Of a stretch of 64,000 bases of DNA, positions 46,226 through 56,965 are shown piece after piece. The stretch covers positions 360,947 to 424,946 of the forward strand of contig NZ_CP059190.1 in NCBI RefSeq assembly GCF_014251555.1. The letters are read 5' to 3'. Numbering within the stretch: the stretch's first letter is position 1; every line of letters starts with the position of its first letter. Made by a program: the position numbers and the translations under genes. The notes under the pieces were generated by a model. It saw nothing but the letters and a program-made list of their open reading frames with translations, did no database searches and had not been told where the DNA came from. This stretch comes from Blattabacterium cuenoti. Lineage in GTDB: Bacteria > Bacteroidota > Bacteroidia > Flavobacteriales > Blattabacteriaceae.

Positions 46226-46549
46226 CTAAAATTCCAACCCCACCTCTCTAATTCCTTCAGCTAAAGATTTCACTCTTCCATGATATAAATATCTTCCTTT
46301 ATCAAAAACTAATTTTTTTATTTTCAATTTTTTAGCTCTATTTCCTAATAATTTACCTACTTCACTAGACAATTCTATTTTTGTTTTTTGAAAATGACGA
46401 AATATTTTTTCTTTTGATGATGATGAAACCAAAGTTTTCCCAATTTCATCATCTATGATCTGTGCATAAATTTCTTTGTTACTTCTAAAAACAGAAATTC
46501 TAGGTCTGCCTGATTCTCCAAAAACTCTTCTTGATTTTTTTTTTTTCAT
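46226..46549 (-). CDS. rplR: 50S ribosomal protein L18, short N-terminus
   Basis: L18 binds 5S rRNA. The core is clear: [21 protein letters not shown], then [25 protein letters not shown]. The protein has 107 residues, shorter than the usual 115-120 because the basic N-terminal stretch before the GxxxRPRLSVFRS block is reduced. The ATG is followed at once by a 12-base A run (46546-46535), encoding four lysines. A stop lies 15 bases upstream in the same frame, so no longer start exists in this frame. Confidence 0.95.
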   Translation of the reverse strand: MKKKKSRRVFGESGRPRISVFRSNKEIYAQIIDDEIGKTLVSSSSKEKIFRHFQKTKIELSSEVGKLLGNRAKKLKIKKLVFDKGRYLYHGRVKSLAEGIREVGLEF

Positions 46550-46561
46550 TTTTGTTAAAAA

Positions 46562-47113
46562 TTAAGCTGATTTTCCTGCTTTTTTACGAACTTTTTCTTT
46601 TAAATATCTAATTCCTTTACCTTTATAAGGATCTGGTACTCTAAAAGATCTAATTTTAGCAGCTATCATTCCCAAAAGTTGTTTATCATGAGATTTTAAA
46701 ATCAGAATAGAATTTTTTCCTTTTTCCGATTTTATATTTATATGAACTTCTTCAGGGATTTGCATCATAATATTATGAGAAAAACCTAAATTTAAATCCA
46801 AAATATTTTCGTTATAAGTAGCTCTGTATCCAATTCCTACTAATTCTAATTCTTTTATAAATCCTTTTGTCACACCTATAATCATATTGTTAATTAAAAC
46901 ACGATACAATCCATGCAAAGATTTAGAGTCTTTATCCTTATCCTTTTGATTCCTAATAATTATTAATTGATTTTTATGCAGATTCAATTGCAGTTTATTA
47001 GAAATTTCTTGACTCAAAGATCCTAAAATTCCTTTTACTAATATTTTATTATCAAGTATTTTTACATCTACATTTTCCGGAATAAAAATAGGTTTCTTTC
47101 CAATTCTAGACAT
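46562..47113 (-). CDS. rplF: 50S ribosomal protein L6
   Basis: L6 lies near the sarcin-ricin loop and the L7/L12 stalk base. It has two related domains: SRIGKKPIFIPENVDVKI at the start, and the C-terminal signature PDPYKGKGIRYLKEKVRKKAGK. It has 183 residues, the normal length. It lies between rpsH (15-base gap) and rplR (12-base gap). Confidence 0.98.
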   Translation of the reverse strand: MSRIGKKPIFIPENVDVKILDNKILVKGILGSLSQEISNKLQLNLHKNQLIIIRNQKDKDKDSKSLHGLYRVLINNMIIGVTKGFIKELELVGIGYRATYNENILDLNLGFSHNIMMQIPEEVHINIKSEKGKNSILILKSHDKQLLGMIAAKIRSFRVPDPYKGKGIRYLKEKVRKKAGKSA

Positions 47114-47128
47114 TTTGAAAATTATTTA

Positions 47129-47512
47129 TTAATACACATAACACAAAATTTCTCCCCCTATTCTTTTTATTCTTGCTTGTTTATCTGTTATTACTCCATT
47201 AGAAGTGGAAATTATAGCAATTCCTAATCCATTTAATACACGAGGTAAATTTTTATATTTACAATATTTTCTAAGCCCTGGTTTGCTTATTCTGATTATT
47301 TGTTGAATAACAGAAGTTTTTTCTTGATAGTATTTCAAAGCTATTTTAATAGTTTTTTTATTCTTTTCTATCTTGTAACCTAAAATATATCCATTTTCTA
47401 ACAAAACACTAGCAATTTCTTTTTTTATTTTAGAAGAAGTCACTTCTAAAAGTTCATGTTTTGCTAAACTAGCATTTCTAATTCTAGTTAAGAAATCGGC
47501 AATTGGATCCAT
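47129..47512 (-). CDS. rpsH: 30S ribosomal protein S8
   Basis: S8 binds the central domain of 16S rRNA. It begins [20 protein letters not shown], and the C-terminal [22 protein letters not shown] is the S8 signature (STSxGxMTxxxA). It has 127 residues. Normal spc-operon position after rpsN. Confidence 0.98.
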   Translation of the reverse strand: MDPIADFLTRIRNASLAKHELLEVTSSKIKKEIASVLLENGYILGYKIEKNKKTIKIALKYYQEKTSVIQQIIRISKPGLRKYCKYKNLPRVLNGLGIAIISTSNGVITDKQARIKRIGGEILCYVY

Positions 47513-47527
47513 ACAAATTATTTTAAT

Positions 47528-47797
47528 CTACCAACTAGCTTTTTTAACACCAGGTATAAGTCCCTGAGAAACTAAATTTCTAAAAACAATACGAGAAACA
47601 CCAAATTGGCGCATATATCCTCTGCATCTTCCAGATATAGAACATCTATTTCTTAAACGTACGGGAGATGCATCTCTAGGTAATTTTTGCAATAATTCAT
47701 AATTTTTGGATTTTTTTAAAATTCTTCTTTTATTTGCATATTTCATTACCATCTTTTCTCTTTTTTTTTGTCTTGCTTTAACTGACTCCTTAGCCAT
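47528..47797 (-). CDS. rpsN: 30S ribosomal protein S14 (zinc-free form)
   Basis: S14 sits in the head of the 30S subunit. This 89-residue form begins [16 protein letters not shown] and has the signature [20 protein letters not shown] before the end GVKKASW. It lacks the CxxC...CxxC zinc motif of the short form. The start overlaps rplE by 8 bases. Confidence 0.97.
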   Translation of the reverse strand: MAKESVKARQKKREKMVMKYANKRRILKKSKNYELLQKLPRDASPVRLRNRCSISGRCRGYMRQFGVSRIVFRNLVSQGLIPGVKKASW

Positions 47798-48350
47798 TTT
47801 TTTTATTTTTAAAAGGGATCCCGAAAAAAGACAAAAGGCTTTTAGCTTCTACATCATTCTTAGCAGAAGTAACGAATGTAATATTCATTCCCATATTTTT
47901 TTTAATTTTATCAATATTTATTTCAGGAAAAATAACTTGTTCTGTGATTCCCATATTGTAATTTCCACGACCATCAAAACTACTTTCTTTTACTCCATTA
48001 AAATCTCTTACTCTGGGGAGAGAGACAACAATAAGTCTTTCTAAGAATTCAAACATTTTTATTCTACGCAAAGTTACTTTTACTCCTATAGGCATTCCTT
48101 TTCTGAGTTTAAACCCGGACTCATCATGTTTAGAATAACAAAAAACAGCTTTTTGTCCTGTTATGTCTGTTATTTCTTTTATAGAAAAATCTATCATTTT
48201 TTTATCTATAACAGATAATCCAACTCCTTGATGGATCAAAATTTTTTTTAATCTAGGAACTTCCATAATAGATTTATATCCGAATTTTTTTATTAACCCC
48301 GGTACTATTTCTTTCTTATATAATTTTTGCAATCTAGATTGATAAATCAT
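47790..48350 (-). CDS. rplE: 50S ribosomal protein L5
   Basis: L5 binds 5S rRNA and contacts the P-site tRNA. It starts with [21 protein letters not shown] and carries [33 protein letters not shown] and [20 protein letters not shown] (rough positions 34, 81 and 119). It has 186 residues. It overlaps rplX by 17 bases at its start and rpsN by 8 at its end. Confidence 0.97.
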   Translation of the reverse strand: MIYQSRLQKLYKKEIVPGLIKKFGYKSIMEVPRLKKILIHQGVGLSVIDKKMIDFSIKEITDITGQKAVFCYSKHDESGFKLRKGMPIGVKVTLRRIKMFEFLERLIVVSLPRVRDFNGVKESSFDGRGNYNMGITEQVIFPEINIDKIKKNMGMNITFVTSAKNDVEAKSLLSFFGIPFKNKKNG

Positions 48351-48591
48351 TCTTTTCTTTTTCTTTCACCACTTTTTTTAAATTAGATATATGGATGAGA
48401 GCTTCTTTTTCTATGATTCCTCCTTTAGGATTTTTCATACTGGGTTTTGAATGTCTTTTTACTATATTCAAACCACGTACAATAACTTTATTTTTTTTAG
48501 GAACAACTTTTAAAACAATTCCTTCATTTCCTTTATGATTTCCTGATAAAACCAATACCTTATCTTCTTTTTTTATTCTTGTCATAATCAC
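48334..48591 (-). CDS. rplX: 50S ribosomal protein L24
   Basis: L24 is an assembly-initiating 23S rRNA binder with a KOW motif, seen as [21 protein letters not shown] near the N-terminus (key residues VLVLSGxxKGxxGxV). It continues with [20 protein letters not shown] and EALIHISNL. At 85 residues it is shorter than the usual 100-105 at the C-terminus. Its ATG overlaps the rplN stop by 4 bases; a second ATG lies two codons in. Confidence 0.95.
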   Translation of the reverse strand: MIMTRIKKEDKVLVLSGNHKGNEGIVLKVVPKKNKVIVRGLNIVKRHSKPSMKNPKGGIIEKEALIHISNLKKVVKEKEKNDLSI

Positions 48592-48959
48592 AAAACTTCT
48601 TGTGCTAAAGATATAATTTTCATGTATTCTTTTTCTCTAAGTTCTCTTGCTACAGGACCAAAAACCCTTGTTCCTATCATTTCACCAGAGGCATTAATTA
48701 AAACACAGGCATTATCATCAAAACTTATATAAGATCCATCTTTTCTTTTTGTTCTATTTTTCGTTCTAATAACCACAGCTTTAGATACTTGTCCTTTTTT
48801 AACTGTCCCTCCTCCGGGGACAGCTATTTTTATAGTAACAACTATAGAATCCCCTAGAGAAGCATATCTTTTTTTGGTTCCACCTAATACTCTAATAATC
48901 AACGCTTCTTTAGCTCCTGTATTATCCGATACTTTACAAATAGACTCTTGTTGCAACAT
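48588..48959 (-). CDS. rplN: 50S ribosomal protein L14
   Basis: L14 forms an intersubunit bridge. It begins [20 protein letters not shown] and has [21 protein letters not shown] and the C-terminal [14 protein letters not shown]. It has 123 residues, the standard length. It follows rpsQ by 9 bases. Confidence 0.98.
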   Translation of the reverse strand: MLQQESICKVSDNTGAKEALIIRVLGGTKKRYASLGDSIVVTIKIAVPGGGTVKKGQVSKAVVIRTKNRTKRKDGSYISFDDNACVLINASGEMIGTRVFGPVARELREKEYMKIISLAQEVL

Positions 48960-48968
48960 AAAAAAATA

Positions 48969-49247
48969 TTATTTGGATTTTTCTAATATGGATACTAATC
49001 TCCAACATTTTTTTCTGCTTATAGGACGCATTTCCATAATACTAACTTTGTCTCCATTTTTAGAAATATTTTTTTCATCATGAACCATGTATTTTTTTTT
49101 CTTTATTACACTTTTCCCATAATATCTGTGTTTTATTTTTTTTACTTCAGACACTACAATTGTTTTATCCATTTTATCACTTATGACAGTTCCTTGTTTT
49201 TGTTTTCTCCTATTCCGAATAATGGATTTTTTATCTTCTCCTGCCAT
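48969..49247 (-). CDS. rpsQ: 30S ribosomal protein S17
   Basis: S17 is an OB-fold primary rRNA binder. The signature runs GTVISDKMDKTIVVSEVK, then KKYMVHDEKN, GDKVSIMEMRPISRKKCWRLV. It has 92 residues. The start overlaps the end of rpmC by 17 bases. Confidence 0.97.
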   Translation of the reverse strand: MAGEDKKSIIRNRRKQKQGTVISDKMDKTIVVSEVKKIKHRYYGKSVIKKKKYMVHDEKNISKNGDKVSIMEMRPISRKKCWRLVSILEKSK

Positions 49248-49431
49248 TTATTTTTTTATTTAATTCCGTTTTCAATTTAGCAATTTTTCTTCTCATAATT
49301 CTGATTATCATAGGATTTTTATTTATTCTTACAGAATGGTAAAACTTTACATTTTGATAATTATTTTCAAGAACTTTAATTTCTTGAATCAAATCATCAA
49401 TTGATAAAATTTTGATATCTGAATCTTTCAT
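49231..49431 (-). CDS. rpmC: 50S ribosomal protein L29
   Basis: L29 lies at the tunnel exit. It is an alpha-helical hairpin with [20 protein letters not shown] and the second helix [19 protein letters not shown]. It has 66 residues. Start and end overlap rplP (4 bases) and rpsQ (17 bases). Confidence 0.95.
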   Translation of the reverse strand: MKDSDIKILSIDDLIQEIKVLENNYQNVKFYHSVRINKNPMIIRIMRRKIAKLKTELNKKINGRRR

Positions 49432-49847
49432 AATTTAACTTCATTAGAAAAAATAAATTTCATTTTAATAGGAAGCTTTTGGGCAGCTAGTCTTAAAGCT
49501 TCTTTAGCCTCATTCATTTCCACTCCATCGATTTCGAACAAAATTCTTCCGGGTTTAACAACAGAAACCCAAAATTCAACAGGACCTTTTCCTTTTCCCA
49601 TACGTACTTCTTGTGGTTTTTTAGTAGCAGGTTTATCTGGAAATATATTAATCCATAGTTTACCCTCTCTTTTCATATACCTTGTAGCAGCTACTCGTGC
49701 TGCTTCTAATTGCCTTGAAGTAATCCAAGCGCTTTCTAAAGCTTTTATCCCATACAAACCTCTGGAAAGAAAAATTCCTTTTTTTGAATTTCCACGAATT
49801 CTTCCTTTTTGTTTTTTTTTATATTTTGTTTTTTTTGGTTGCAACAT
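49428..49847 (-). CDS. rplP: 50S ribosomal protein L16
   Basis: L16 contacts the A-site tRNA and helps arrange the peptidyl transferase centre. It starts [19 protein letters not shown] and contains [40 protein letters not shown] and [20 protein letters not shown]. It has 139 residues. It lies 18 bases after rpsC. Confidence 0.98.
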   Translation of the reverse strand: MLQPKKTKYKKKQKGRIRGNSKKGIFLSRGLYGIKALESAWITSRQLEAARVAATRYMKREGKLWINIFPDKPATKKPQEVRMGKGKGPVEFWVSVVKPGRILFEIDGVEMNEAKEALRLAAQKLPIKMKFIFSNEVKL

Positions 49848-49865
49848 GGTTAAAATATGTCCTAT

Positions 49866-50558
49866 TTATTTTTTTCTGTGAGAGAGTTTATTTCCTCTTT
49901 GTTTTTTTTGTATTCCTAATAAAGGAGATAATTCTCTTTTTCCATACACTTCTCCTTTCATAATCCATACTTTAATCCCTATACTTCCATAAACAGTATG
50001 AGCTACTGCCATATGATAATCGACATCAGCACGAAAAGTTCCGAGAGAAATTCTACCTTCTTTATAGGTTTCACATCTAGCCATTTCTGAGCCATTGAGT
50101 CTGCCTGAAATCTGAACCCTTATCCCTTGAGCATTCATTCTCATAGCAGAAAGGATAGATAATTTAATTGCTTTTTTATAAGATATTCGATTTTCTAATT
50201 GTCTTACTAAACTTTTAGCTACTAATGGTGCATCTAATTCAGGACGTTTAACTTCTGATATATTAATTTGAACTTCTTTTTTAGTAAGTTTTTTTAATTC
50301 TTTTCTAATCGTATCTACTTCATCTCCTCCTTTTCCTATAACAAGAGCTGGTCGCGATGTACGAATAGTAATAGTAATAAATTTTAAAGTTCTTTCAATG
50401 AAAATACGAGAAACTATACCTTTTGGTAATCTGGCTTCTATATATCTTCTTACTTTAAAATCTTCCTGTATTCTATCTTTATAATTATTGCACCAGCTAG
50501 ATTGCCATCCTGTAATGATTCCAAGACGGTTAACAATTGGATTTGTTTTTTGTCCCAT
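49866..50558 (-). CDS. rpsC: 30S ribosomal protein S3
   Basis: S3 forms the mRNA entry site with S4 and S5. It begins [20 protein letters not shown]. The KH domain contains [20 protein letters not shown], and the C-terminal domain has [19 protein letters not shown] and [19 protein letters not shown]. It has 230 residues. Confidence 0.98.
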   Translation of the reverse strand: MGQKTNPIVNRLGIITGWQSSWCNNYKDRIQEDFKVRRYIEARLPKGIVSRIFIERTLKFITITIRTSRPALVIGKGGDEVDTIRKELKKLTKKEVQINISEVKRPELDAPLVAKSLVRQLENRISYKKAIKLSILSAMRMNAQGIRVQISGRLNGSEMARCETYKEGRISLGTFRADVDYHMAVAHTVYGSIGIKVWIMKGEVYGKRELSPLLGIQKKQRGNKLSHRKK

Positions 50559-50565
50559 ATAAAAA

Positions 50566-50934
50566 TCACATTTCTTTTCTTTTTTCTAAAAAAACTACAA
50601 CATTACTTGACCTTTTTCGGATCCTGTGCCCTCTCCCTTGAGGGACAGGACGTAACCTTTTTAAGGTTTTTCCTTGATTAACTCTAATTTCCTTTATATA
50701 TAAATATTCTTTTTTAGAATAAGATTCATCATACTTTTTTTTCCAATTAGACAATAAAGAAAGAAGTAATTTCTTTAAAAAAATAGATATTCTTCTTTTA
50801 TGACTATATGTTAATATATCTAAAGCACTTTGGATTTCTTTATTTCGAATTAAATTTACTACCATTCTCATCTTTCTTGGAGAGGTTCTCACTCTTTTCA
50901 AAGAAGCTGAAGCTACACCAGTTTCTTGTTTCAT
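50566..50934 (-). CDS. rplV: 50S ribosomal protein L22
   Basis: L22 lines the nascent peptide tunnel. [20 protein letters not shown] near the N-terminus and [19 protein letters not shown] at the end are family features. It has 122 residues. It lies 7 bases after rpsS and 7 before rpsC. Confidence 0.96.
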   Translation of the reverse strand: MKQETGVASASLKRVRTSPRKMRMVVNLIRNKEIQSALDILTYSHKRRISIFLKKLLLSLLSNWKKKYDESYSKKEYLYIKEIRVNQGKTLKRLRPVPQGRGHRIRKRSSNVVVFLEKRKEM

Positions 50935-50941
50935 TGTGTTT

Positions 50942-51226
50942 TTAATTTTTCACTTTCAATTTATTTTTGGATCCAGAATGTCCTCTAAAAGTGCGAGTTG
51001 GAGCAAATTCTCCCAATTTATGTCCAATCATATTTTCAGTAACATATACACTGACAAATTGTTTTCCATTATGAACAGCAAATGTTTGTCCAACAAAATC
51101 CGGTAAAATAGTAGACGGTCTGGACCAAGTTTTAATAACAGTTTTTTTTTCTGATTTTAGGTTGATCAATACTTTTTTATGCAACTTTAGAGATACATAT
51201 GGGCCTTTCTTTAAAGATCTTGCCAT
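50942..51226 (-). CDS. rpsS: 30S ribosomal protein S19
   Basis: S19 sits in the 30S head near the A site. It starts [19 protein letters not shown], with [20 protein letters not shown] and the signature [17 protein letters not shown]. It has 94 residues. It follows rplB by 11 bases. Confidence 0.98.
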   Translation of the reverse strand: MARSLKKGPYVSLKLHKKVLINLKSEKKTVIKTWSRPSTILPDFVGQTFAVHNGKQFVSVYVTENMIGHKLGEFAPTRTFRGHSGSKNKLKVKN

Positions 51227-51237
51227 AATAAAAAAAT

Positions 51238-52062
51238 TTATTTTTTTCTTCTTTGTAAAATATATTTATTAGAATATCTTTTTTTAGAACGAGTTCTAAA
51301 ACCTTTAGATGGCTTTCCTGTTCTACTTCTAGGTATCCCTCCAGAAGCTTTTCCTTCTCCCCCTCCCATTGGATGATCGACAGGATTCATTGCCACTCCT
51401 CTAGTTCTAGGCCTTCTTCCAAAATGTCTTTTTTTTCCTGCTTTACCATACGTTTCTAATTGATGATCAAGATTAGAAACAACTCCAATTGTTGCCATGC
51501 AAGTCGTCATAATTGTTCTCATTTCTCCAGATGGAAGTTTAATTGTAGCATATTTTTTATCTTTTGCGAACAATTGAGCAAAAGAACCTGCAGTTCTAGC
51601 TATTTTTGCACCCTGACCAGGCCTAAGTTCTATACAAGACACATTAGTACCTAATGGTATTTCACTCAAAAAAGTAGAATTTCCTATATGAAAAGGTACA
51701 TTTTTACCAGAAATAACTTTTTGACCTATTTTAAATCCATCCATAGCTACAATATATCTCTTTTCTCCATCTTTGTAATGAAGCAAGGCGATAAAAGAAG
51801 ATCGATTTGGATCGTATTCTATAGATTTTATAACAGCATGAATTCCAAATTTTCTTCTTTTGAAATCAATTATTCTATACTTTCTTTTATGACCACCTCC
51901 AGAATAGCGTATAGTCATTCGTCCAGTATTATTTCGTCCTCCAGACTTACATTTTCCTTTAACTAAAGTTTTTTCAGGATTATGATTTGTTATTTGATCA
52001 AAACAATTTACTATTCTGAAACGTTGACCAGGTGTAATAGGTTTTAATTTTCTGATTGACAT
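51238..52062 (-). CDS. rplB: 50S ribosomal protein L2
   Basis: L2 is essential for subunit association and peptidyl transfer. The start [13 protein letters not shown], the central [15 protein letters not shown], and the C-terminal [20 protein letters not shown] signature with the conserved His are intact. It has 274 residues. Its first base is shared with the last base of rplW. Confidence 0.98.
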   Translation of the reverse strand: MSIRKLKPITPGQRFRIVNCFDQITNHNPEKTLVKGKCKSGGRNNTGRMTIRYSGGGHKRKYRIIDFKRRKFGIHAVIKSIEYDPNRSSFIALLHYKDGEKRYIVAMDGFKIGQKVISGKNVPFHIGNSTFLSEIPLGTNVSCIELRPGQGAKIARTAGSFAQLFAKDKKYATIKLPSGEMRTIMTTCMATIGVVSNLDHQLETYGKAGKKRHFGRRPRTRGVAMNPVDHPMGGGEGKASGGIPRSRTGKPSKGFRTRSKKRYSNKYILQRRKK

Positions 52063-52352
52063 TAGACTTCTTTTTTATTGATAAAATCAATTTTCTGATT
52101 TTCTTCAAGTTGAATAACAGCTTTTTTCATTTTACTAGTTTTTCCATAAAGAAATCCTTTTTTAGTGTATTTTGATTTATCTTTTCTGGGATAAATCATA
52201 GTTCTAATATTTTTTACAGAAATTCCAAACTTTTTTTTAATTTCTTTCTTGATTTGAATTTTATTACAATTTACATCTACAGATAAAGCATAACAATTAT
52301 TTTTATCTTTTTTGGTTAATTTTTCTGTAACAAAAGGTTTAATCAAAATCAT
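52062..52352 (-). CDS. rplW: 50S ribosomal protein L23
   Basis: L23 is the docking site for trigger factor and SRP at the tunnel exit. It begins [18 protein letters not shown] and contains [20 protein letters not shown] and the [19 protein letters not shown] region. It has 96 residues, normal length. It lies between rplD (4-base gap) and rplB. Confidence 0.97.
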   Translation of the reverse strand: MILIKPFVTEKLTKKDKNNCYALSVDVNCNKIQIKKEIKKKFGISVKNIRTMIYPRKDKSKYTKKGFLYGKTSKMKKAVIQLEENQKIDFINKKEV

Positions 52353-52356
52353 AATT

Positions 52357-52986
52357 TTATATAGACAAAAATTCGTGAATTTTTTTTATTGAATTTTCAG
52401 AAAAAACAATATATGGAAAATTTAATAGAGAAAAACAATCCAGTTCATTCACATTTAATAGTTTAAATTTTTCTAAATTACGAGATGATAAATATAAATT
52501 TTTATTTTTTTCTCCAAGTACCATTAATAATTTTTTATTTTTTAACTGTAGGGATTTTAATAATTCTGAAATAAATTTTGTTTTTGGAATATTCAATTCA
52601 ATATTTTCTACAATTTTGATTCTATTTTGTATTAGTTTTTGTTCAATAATGAATTTTTTTACCCTATTTTTTGTATTTTTATTTAATTTAATTGAATATT
52701 TTCTTGGTTTGGGGCCAAATACTCTTCCTCCTCCTCTAAAAATAGGGTTCTTAATGTCTCCTTTTCTAGAACCTCCTGTTCCCTTTTGTCTATGTAATTT
52801 TCTAGTACTTCCGGATACTTCCCCTCTTTCTTTGGATTTATGCGTTCCTTGACGTTGGGCAAACAAATATCTCTTTACTTCTAAATACATAGAATGATCA
52901 TAAGATTTTTTAGAAAAAAATTTTTCATTAAATTCTACTTTTTTTTCAGTCAAATTTCCATTGATATCTAAAACTCTTAATTCCAT
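52357..52986 (-). CDS. rplD: 50S ribosomal protein L4
   Basis: L4 extends a loop into the peptide tunnel. [19 protein letters not shown], then [20 protein letters not shown] and [14 protein letters not shown] are the conserved loop region. It has 209 residues. In gammaproteobacteria L4 autoregulates this operon; nothing here shows that. It overlaps rplC by 10 bases. Confidence 0.97.
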   Translation of the reverse strand: MELRVLDINGNLTEKKVEFNEKFFSKKSYDHSMYLEVKRYLFAQRQGTHKSKERGEVSGSTRKLHRQKGTGGSRKGDIKNPIFRGGGRVFGPKPRKYSIKLNKNTKNRVKKFIIEQKLIQNRIKIVENIELNIPKTKFISELLKSLQLKNKKLLMVLGEKNKNLYLSSRNLEKFKLLNVNELDCFSLLNFPYIVFSENSIKKIHEFLSI

Positions 52987-53609
52987 TTTTTTTTATTAAT
53001 CATCAAATATGAATTTTTATTTCCTGGAACTGATCCTTTCAAAATTATCAAATTTTGATGAGCATCTATTTTCAGTATTTTTAAGTTTTTAATGGTTACA
53101 CTTTTTTTTCCCATTTTTCCGGCCATTTTCTTTCCTTTAAAAACACGCGAAGGATCAGACCCAGCACCTATTGATCCCGGAGCTCTTAAGCGATTATGTT
53201 GACCATGAGTCCTTTCTCCTACACCTGAAAAATTATGTCTTTTAACCACTCCTTGAAATCCTTTTCCTTTAGAAATCCCTTTGATATGAACTAACTCCCC
53301 TTCTCGAAAAAAATCTACAGTAACTTTACTTCCCAAAGTAAAATTAGAAATTGAATTACCTTTAAATTCTAATAGTTTTTTTTTCGGAGATAATCCAGCT
53401 TTCTTAAAATGACCTAACAAAGGTTTATTAGTTCTTTTAATTTTTTTTTCATCAACTCCAAATTGAACAGAAAAATAACCATCGTTTTCTATTGTTTTTA
53501 TTTGGATTACATAACAAGGATCTACTTGTACAACAGTACAAGGAACATTTTTTCCATCTTCCATGAAAAGACTTGTCATCCCTATATTTTTTCCTATTAA
53601 TCCAGACAT
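52977..53609 (-). CDS. rplC: 50S ribosomal protein L3
   Basis: L3 starts 50S assembly. It begins [19 protein letters not shown] and carries the signature [20 protein letters not shown] with the methylatable-Gln region [36 protein letters not shown] follows. It has 210 residues. It lies 5 bases after rpsJ. Confidence 0.98.
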   Translation of the reverse strand: MSGLIGKNIGMTSLFMEDGKNVPCTVVQVDPCYVIQIKTIENDGYFSVQFGVDEKKIKRTNKPLLGHFKKAGLSPKKKLLEFKGNSISNFTLGSKVTVDFFREGELVHIKGISKGKGFQGVVKRHNFSGVGERTHGQHNRLRAPGSIGAGSDPSRVFKGKKMAGKMGKKSVTIKNLKILKIDAHQNLIILKGSVPGNKNSYLMINKKKWN

Positions 53610-53614
53610 TTTTT

Positions 53615-53920
53615 TTACACTTTTATTTCCGCTTCAACTCCACTGGGCAACTCTAGTTTCATCAATGCATCTACTGTTTTAGATGAGGCATTATGAATTT
53701 GTAAAAGTCTTTTATGAGTAGGGAGAAAGAATTGTTCTCTTGATTTTTTGTTTACATGTGGAGAACGTAATACTGTAAATATTTTTTTTTCAGTAGGTAA
53801 AGGGACAGGTCCATTCAACACAACTCCAGTAGGAAGCACCGAATTAACAATTCTTTCAGCTGATTTATCTAACAAATTATAATCATAAGATTTTAATTTA
53901 ATTTTTATATCATGACCCAT
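53615..53920 (-). CDS. rpsJ: 30S ribosomal protein S10
   Basis: S10 is part of the 30S head and doubles as a transcription antitermination factor in E. coli. It contains [21 protein letters not shown] and the signature [20 protein letters not shown] and [18 protein letters not shown]. It has 101 residues. It follows fusA by 5 bases with no tuf gene between, the Bacteroidota arrangement. Confidence 0.98.
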   Translation of the reverse strand: MGHDIKIKLKSYDYNLLDKSAERIVNSVLPTGVVLNGPVPLPTEKKIFTVLRSPHVNKKSREQFFLPTHKRLLQIHNASSKTVDALMKLELPSGVEAEIKV

Positions 53921-53925
53921 AGCAC

Positions 53926-56031
53926 TTATTTTTTTGTTTTCTTATTACGGTTTTCTATAATAATACCATCTACTACATTAGCAGGAACCGTATCGTAATG
54001 AGAAAATTCCATAACAGAAGTTCCCCTTCCAGAAGAAAGTGTTCGTAGAACTGTTACATATCCAAACATTTCAGATAATGGAACTAAAGCTTGAATTACC
54101 TTTATATTATTTCGAGTGTTCATATTTTGAACTATTCCTCTTCTGCGATTCAAATCTCCTATTACTTCCCCCATGTTTTCTTCTGGAACAATTACTTCTA
54201 ATTTCATAATTGGTTCTAACAAAACAGGCTTAGCTTTTTTAGCTGCTTCCTTAAAACCTAATTTACCTGCTATTTCGAAAGAAAGTTGATCTGAATCAAC
54301 AGAATGATAAGATCCATCTAAAATAGTTACTTTGGCACTATCTATTTCATATCCAGATAAAGGTCCATTTTTCATCATTTCTTTACATCCCTTTTCTATA
54401 GAAGGAATGTATTCTTTTGGGATATTTCCTCCTTTGACTTTATTAATAAATACCAATCCAGATTTTCCTATATTTCCAGGTTCTAATCTAAACAATATAT
54501 CCGCATATTTTCCTCTACCTCCTGTTTGTTTTTTATAAATTTCTCGATGTTTTACCAAATCTGTTAGAGCTTCTTTATACTCTACTTGAGGTTTTCCTTG
54601 GTTGACTTCAACTTTGAATTCTCTTTTCATCCGATCTACAATGACTTCCAAATGGAGTTCTCCCATTCCTGAAATAATTGTTTGACCTGTATAATGATCT
54701 GTTCTAACTTGAAAAGTAGGATCTTCTTCCATTAATTTAGATAAAGCAAAAGTCATTTTATCAATATCAGACTTGAATTTAGGTTCAATAGCTAAACCAA
54801 TAACTGGATCAGGAAACAATATATTTTCTAATAAAATTGGATATTTTTCATCACATAAAGTATCACCTGTTTTAATATCTTTAAAACCGACTACAGCAGC
54901 TATATCTCCAGCTCCAATTTTTTCTATTGGATTTTGTTTATTTGCATGCATTTGATATATTCTAGAAATGCGTTCTTTATTACCAGATCTTGCATTAAAA
55001 CTATAAGATCCGGATTCTATTTTTCCAGAATAAACCCTGAAAAAAGCTAGACGGCCTACAAAAGGATCACTTGCTATTTTGAATGCTAAAGCAGAAAAAG
55101 GCTCATTTTCATTGGGTTTTCTTATCTCTTGTTTTTGACTAATAGGGTGAGTCCCTACTATGTCTTTAACTTCTAGAGGAGAAGGCAAGTATCTGCATAT
55201 AGAATCTAATATAGCCTGTACTCCTTTATTTTTAAAAGAAGAACCACATAGAATAGGAATTACTTTCATTTTTATTGTATTCTTTTGCAAAGAATGAATA
55301 ATATCATCTTCTGATATAGTATAATTATCGTACAAAAACTTTTCCATTATGACATCATCATGTTCGGATAAAGTTTCAATAAGTTGATTGTGGTAATCAT
55401 TAACTAGACTTTTCATTTCTTCTGGAATAGGATGCTTTTGATACGTCATACCATAATTTTTTTCATCCCATATTATAGCTTTACTCGCTATCAAATCTAC
55501 TACTCCTATAAAGTTATCTCCACTTCCAATAGGAAGTTGCAACGGAACTGAATTAGCTCCTAAAATTTTTTTTATTTGAGAACAAACATGAAAAAAATCA
55601 GCTCCTTGTCTATCCATTTTATTGACAAAAGCTATCCTAGGTATTCCGTATTTATCCGCTTGTCTCCACACAGTTTCAGATTGAGGCTCAACACCATCAA
55701 CCGCACTGAATAAAACGACCATCCCATCCAAAACTCTCATTGATCGTTCTACTTCTACAGTAAAATCTACATGGCCGGGAGTATCTATAATATTAATCTG
55801 ATATTTTTTATTATTATATATCCATTCGCAACATGTAGCTGCTGAAGTTATAGTTATTCCACGTTCTTGCTCTTGTTGCATCCAATCCATAGTGGCAGCT
55901 CCATCGTGAACTTCTCCTATCTTATGATTAATTCCTGTATAAAACAAAATTCTTTCTGTGGTAGTCGTTTTTCCTGCATCAATATGTGCCGCAATTCCTA
56001 TATTTCTTGTATACCTTAAGTCTTTTTCCAT
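53926..56031 (-). CDS. fusA: Elongation factor G
   Basis: This GTPase drives ribosomal translocation and, with RRF, ribosome recycling. G motifs are [19 protein letters not shown] (P-loop), [13 protein letters not shown] (switch I), [16 protein letters not shown] and NKMDR. Domains II-V follow, with [29 protein letters not shown] and the end-domain [13 protein letters not shown]. It has 701 residues. It lies between rpsG (9-base gap) and rpsJ. Confidence 0.98.
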   Translation of the reverse strand: MEKDLRYTRNIGIAAHIDAGKTTTTERILFYTGINHKIGEVHDGAATMDWMQQEQERGITITSAATCCEWIYNNKKYQINIIDTPGHVDFTVEVERSMRVLDGMVVLFSAVDGVEPQSETVWRQADKYGIPRIAFVNKMDRQGADFFHVCSQIKKILGANSVPLQLPIGSGDNFIGVVDLIASKAIIWDEKNYGMTYQKHPIPEEMKSLVNDYHNQLIETLSEHDDVIMEKFLYDNYTISEDDIIHSLQKNTIKMKVIPILCGSSFKNKGVQAILDSICRYLPSPLEVKDIVGTHPISQKQEIRKPNENEPFSALAFKIASDPFVGRLAFFRVYSGKIESGSYSFNARSGNKERISRIYQMHANKQNPIEKIGAGDIAAVVGFKDIKTGDTLCDEKYPILLENILFPDPVIGLAIEPKFKSDIDKMTFALSKLMEEDPTFQVRTDHYTGQTIISGMGELHLEVIVDRMKREFKVEVNQGKPQVEYKEALTDLVKHREIYKKQTGGRGKYADILFRLEPGNIGKSGLVFINKVKGGNIPKEYIPSIEKGCKEMMKNGPLSGYEIDSAKVTILDGSYHSVDSDQLSFEIAGKLGFKEAAKKAKPVLLEPIMKLEVIVPEENMGEVIGDLNRRRGIVQNMNTRNNIKVIQALVPLSEMFGYVTVLRTLSSGRGTSVMEFSHYDTVPANVVDGIIIENRNKKTKK

Positions 56032-56040
56032 AATAAATAA

Positions 56041-56517
56041 CTAAAATCTAAAATGCGAAAAGGCTTTATTGGCTTCTGCCATTTTGTGAATGTTTTCTTT
56101 CCTTTTAATAGCTTCTCCTTGTTCTTGGAAAGCATCCCATATTTCAGAAGCTAATTTATTTGCCATAGTTTTCTCGTTTCTAATAGATGCGCAAGATATC
56201 AACAATTTCATTGCTTTTGTTATTTTACTATTAGAAGAAATAGGAACCGGAACTTGTATATTTGATCCACCCATCCGTCGACTTCTTACTTCTACATGAG
56301 GCGTTACATTTTTTAATCCCTCTTTCCATATTTCTAATGCTGATTTTTCTTCTTTTTCTTTTATTAAATCTATTTTTTGCATAGCATTATAAAATATTTT
56401 ATATGCCACGTTTTTTTTTCCATTTTTCATTAAATGATTAACAAAACGTGCAACAAGTGCATCATTGAATTTTGGGTCTGGCAAATATATTTTCGCTTTT
56501 TTTTTCACTTTTCTCAT
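56041..56517 (-). CDS. rpsG: 30S ribosomal protein S7
   Basis: S7 organises the 30S head. It has PDPKFNDALVARFVNHLMKN, then KKNVAYKIFYNAM and NVTPHVEVRSRRMGGSNIQVPV (about residue 69). It has 158 residues, including the C-terminal EANKAFSHFRF. It lies 4 bases after rpsL. Confidence 0.97.
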   Translation of the reverse strand: MRKVKKKAKIYLPDPKFNDALVARFVNHLMKNGKKNVAYKIFYNAMQKIDLIKEKEEKSALEIWKEGLKNVTPHVEVRSRRMGGSNIQVPVPISSNSKITKAMKLLISCASIRNEKTMANKLASEIWDAFQEQGEAIKRKENIHKMAEANKAFSHFRF

Positions 56518-56521
56518 TAAT

Positions 56522-56899
56522 TCAACCTTTTTTAGTTATTTTAGCTCCATATTTACTTCTGCTTTTTTTTCTCCCACTCACTCCAGCTGTATCACGAGCG
56601 CCTCGCACGATTTTATACTTTACTCCTGGCAAATCTTTCACTCTACCTCCTTTAACTAATACGATTGAATGTTCTTGAAGATTATGTCCTTCTCCTGTTA
56701 TATAACTAATAACTTCTCTTCCATTTGTAAAACGAACACGAGCTACTTTTCGCATAGCTGAATTTGGCTTCTTTGGTGTTGTAGTATAAACTCTAGTACA
56801 AACTCCTCTTTTTTGAGGACAAAATTCCAATGCAATAGATTTCCTTTTTTTGGGAACAGAAGTACGACCTTTTCTAATTAATTGTTGTATAGTAGGCAT
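56522..56899 (-). CDS. rpsL: 30S ribosomal protein S12
   Basis: S12 is in the decoding centre and holds the classic streptomycin-resistance sites. It begins [12 protein letters not shown] and contains [20 protein letters not shown] (residues 39-58) and [21 protein letters not shown], both with the wild-type lysines. It has 125 residues. A TAATTTG sequence (56923-56917 on the minus strand) about 18 bases upstream may be a variant -7 box. Confidence 0.98.
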   Translation of the reverse strand: MPTIQQLIRKGRTSVPKKRKSIALEFCPQKRGVCTRVYTTTPKKPNSAMRKVARVRFTNGREVISYITGEGHNLQEHSIVLVKGGRVKDLPGVKYKIVRGARDTAGVSGRKKSRSKYGAKITKKG

Positions 56900-56916
56900 A
56901 TTCTATATTTAGAACG

Positions 56917-56923
56917 CAAATTA
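56917..56923 (-). promoter_or_regulatory. Possible -7-like box ahead of rpsL
   Basis: The minus strand reads TAATTTG, one base shorter than TAnnTTTG, with a TTG about 20 bases upstream. It lies in the 66-base gap between map and rpsL, one of the wider gaps of the block. It may provide an internal promoter for the str-S10-spc genes. Confidence 0.25.
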
Positions 56924-56965
56924 TGCTATTTAATGAAAAAATACAACTAAATCAATAAATTAACA

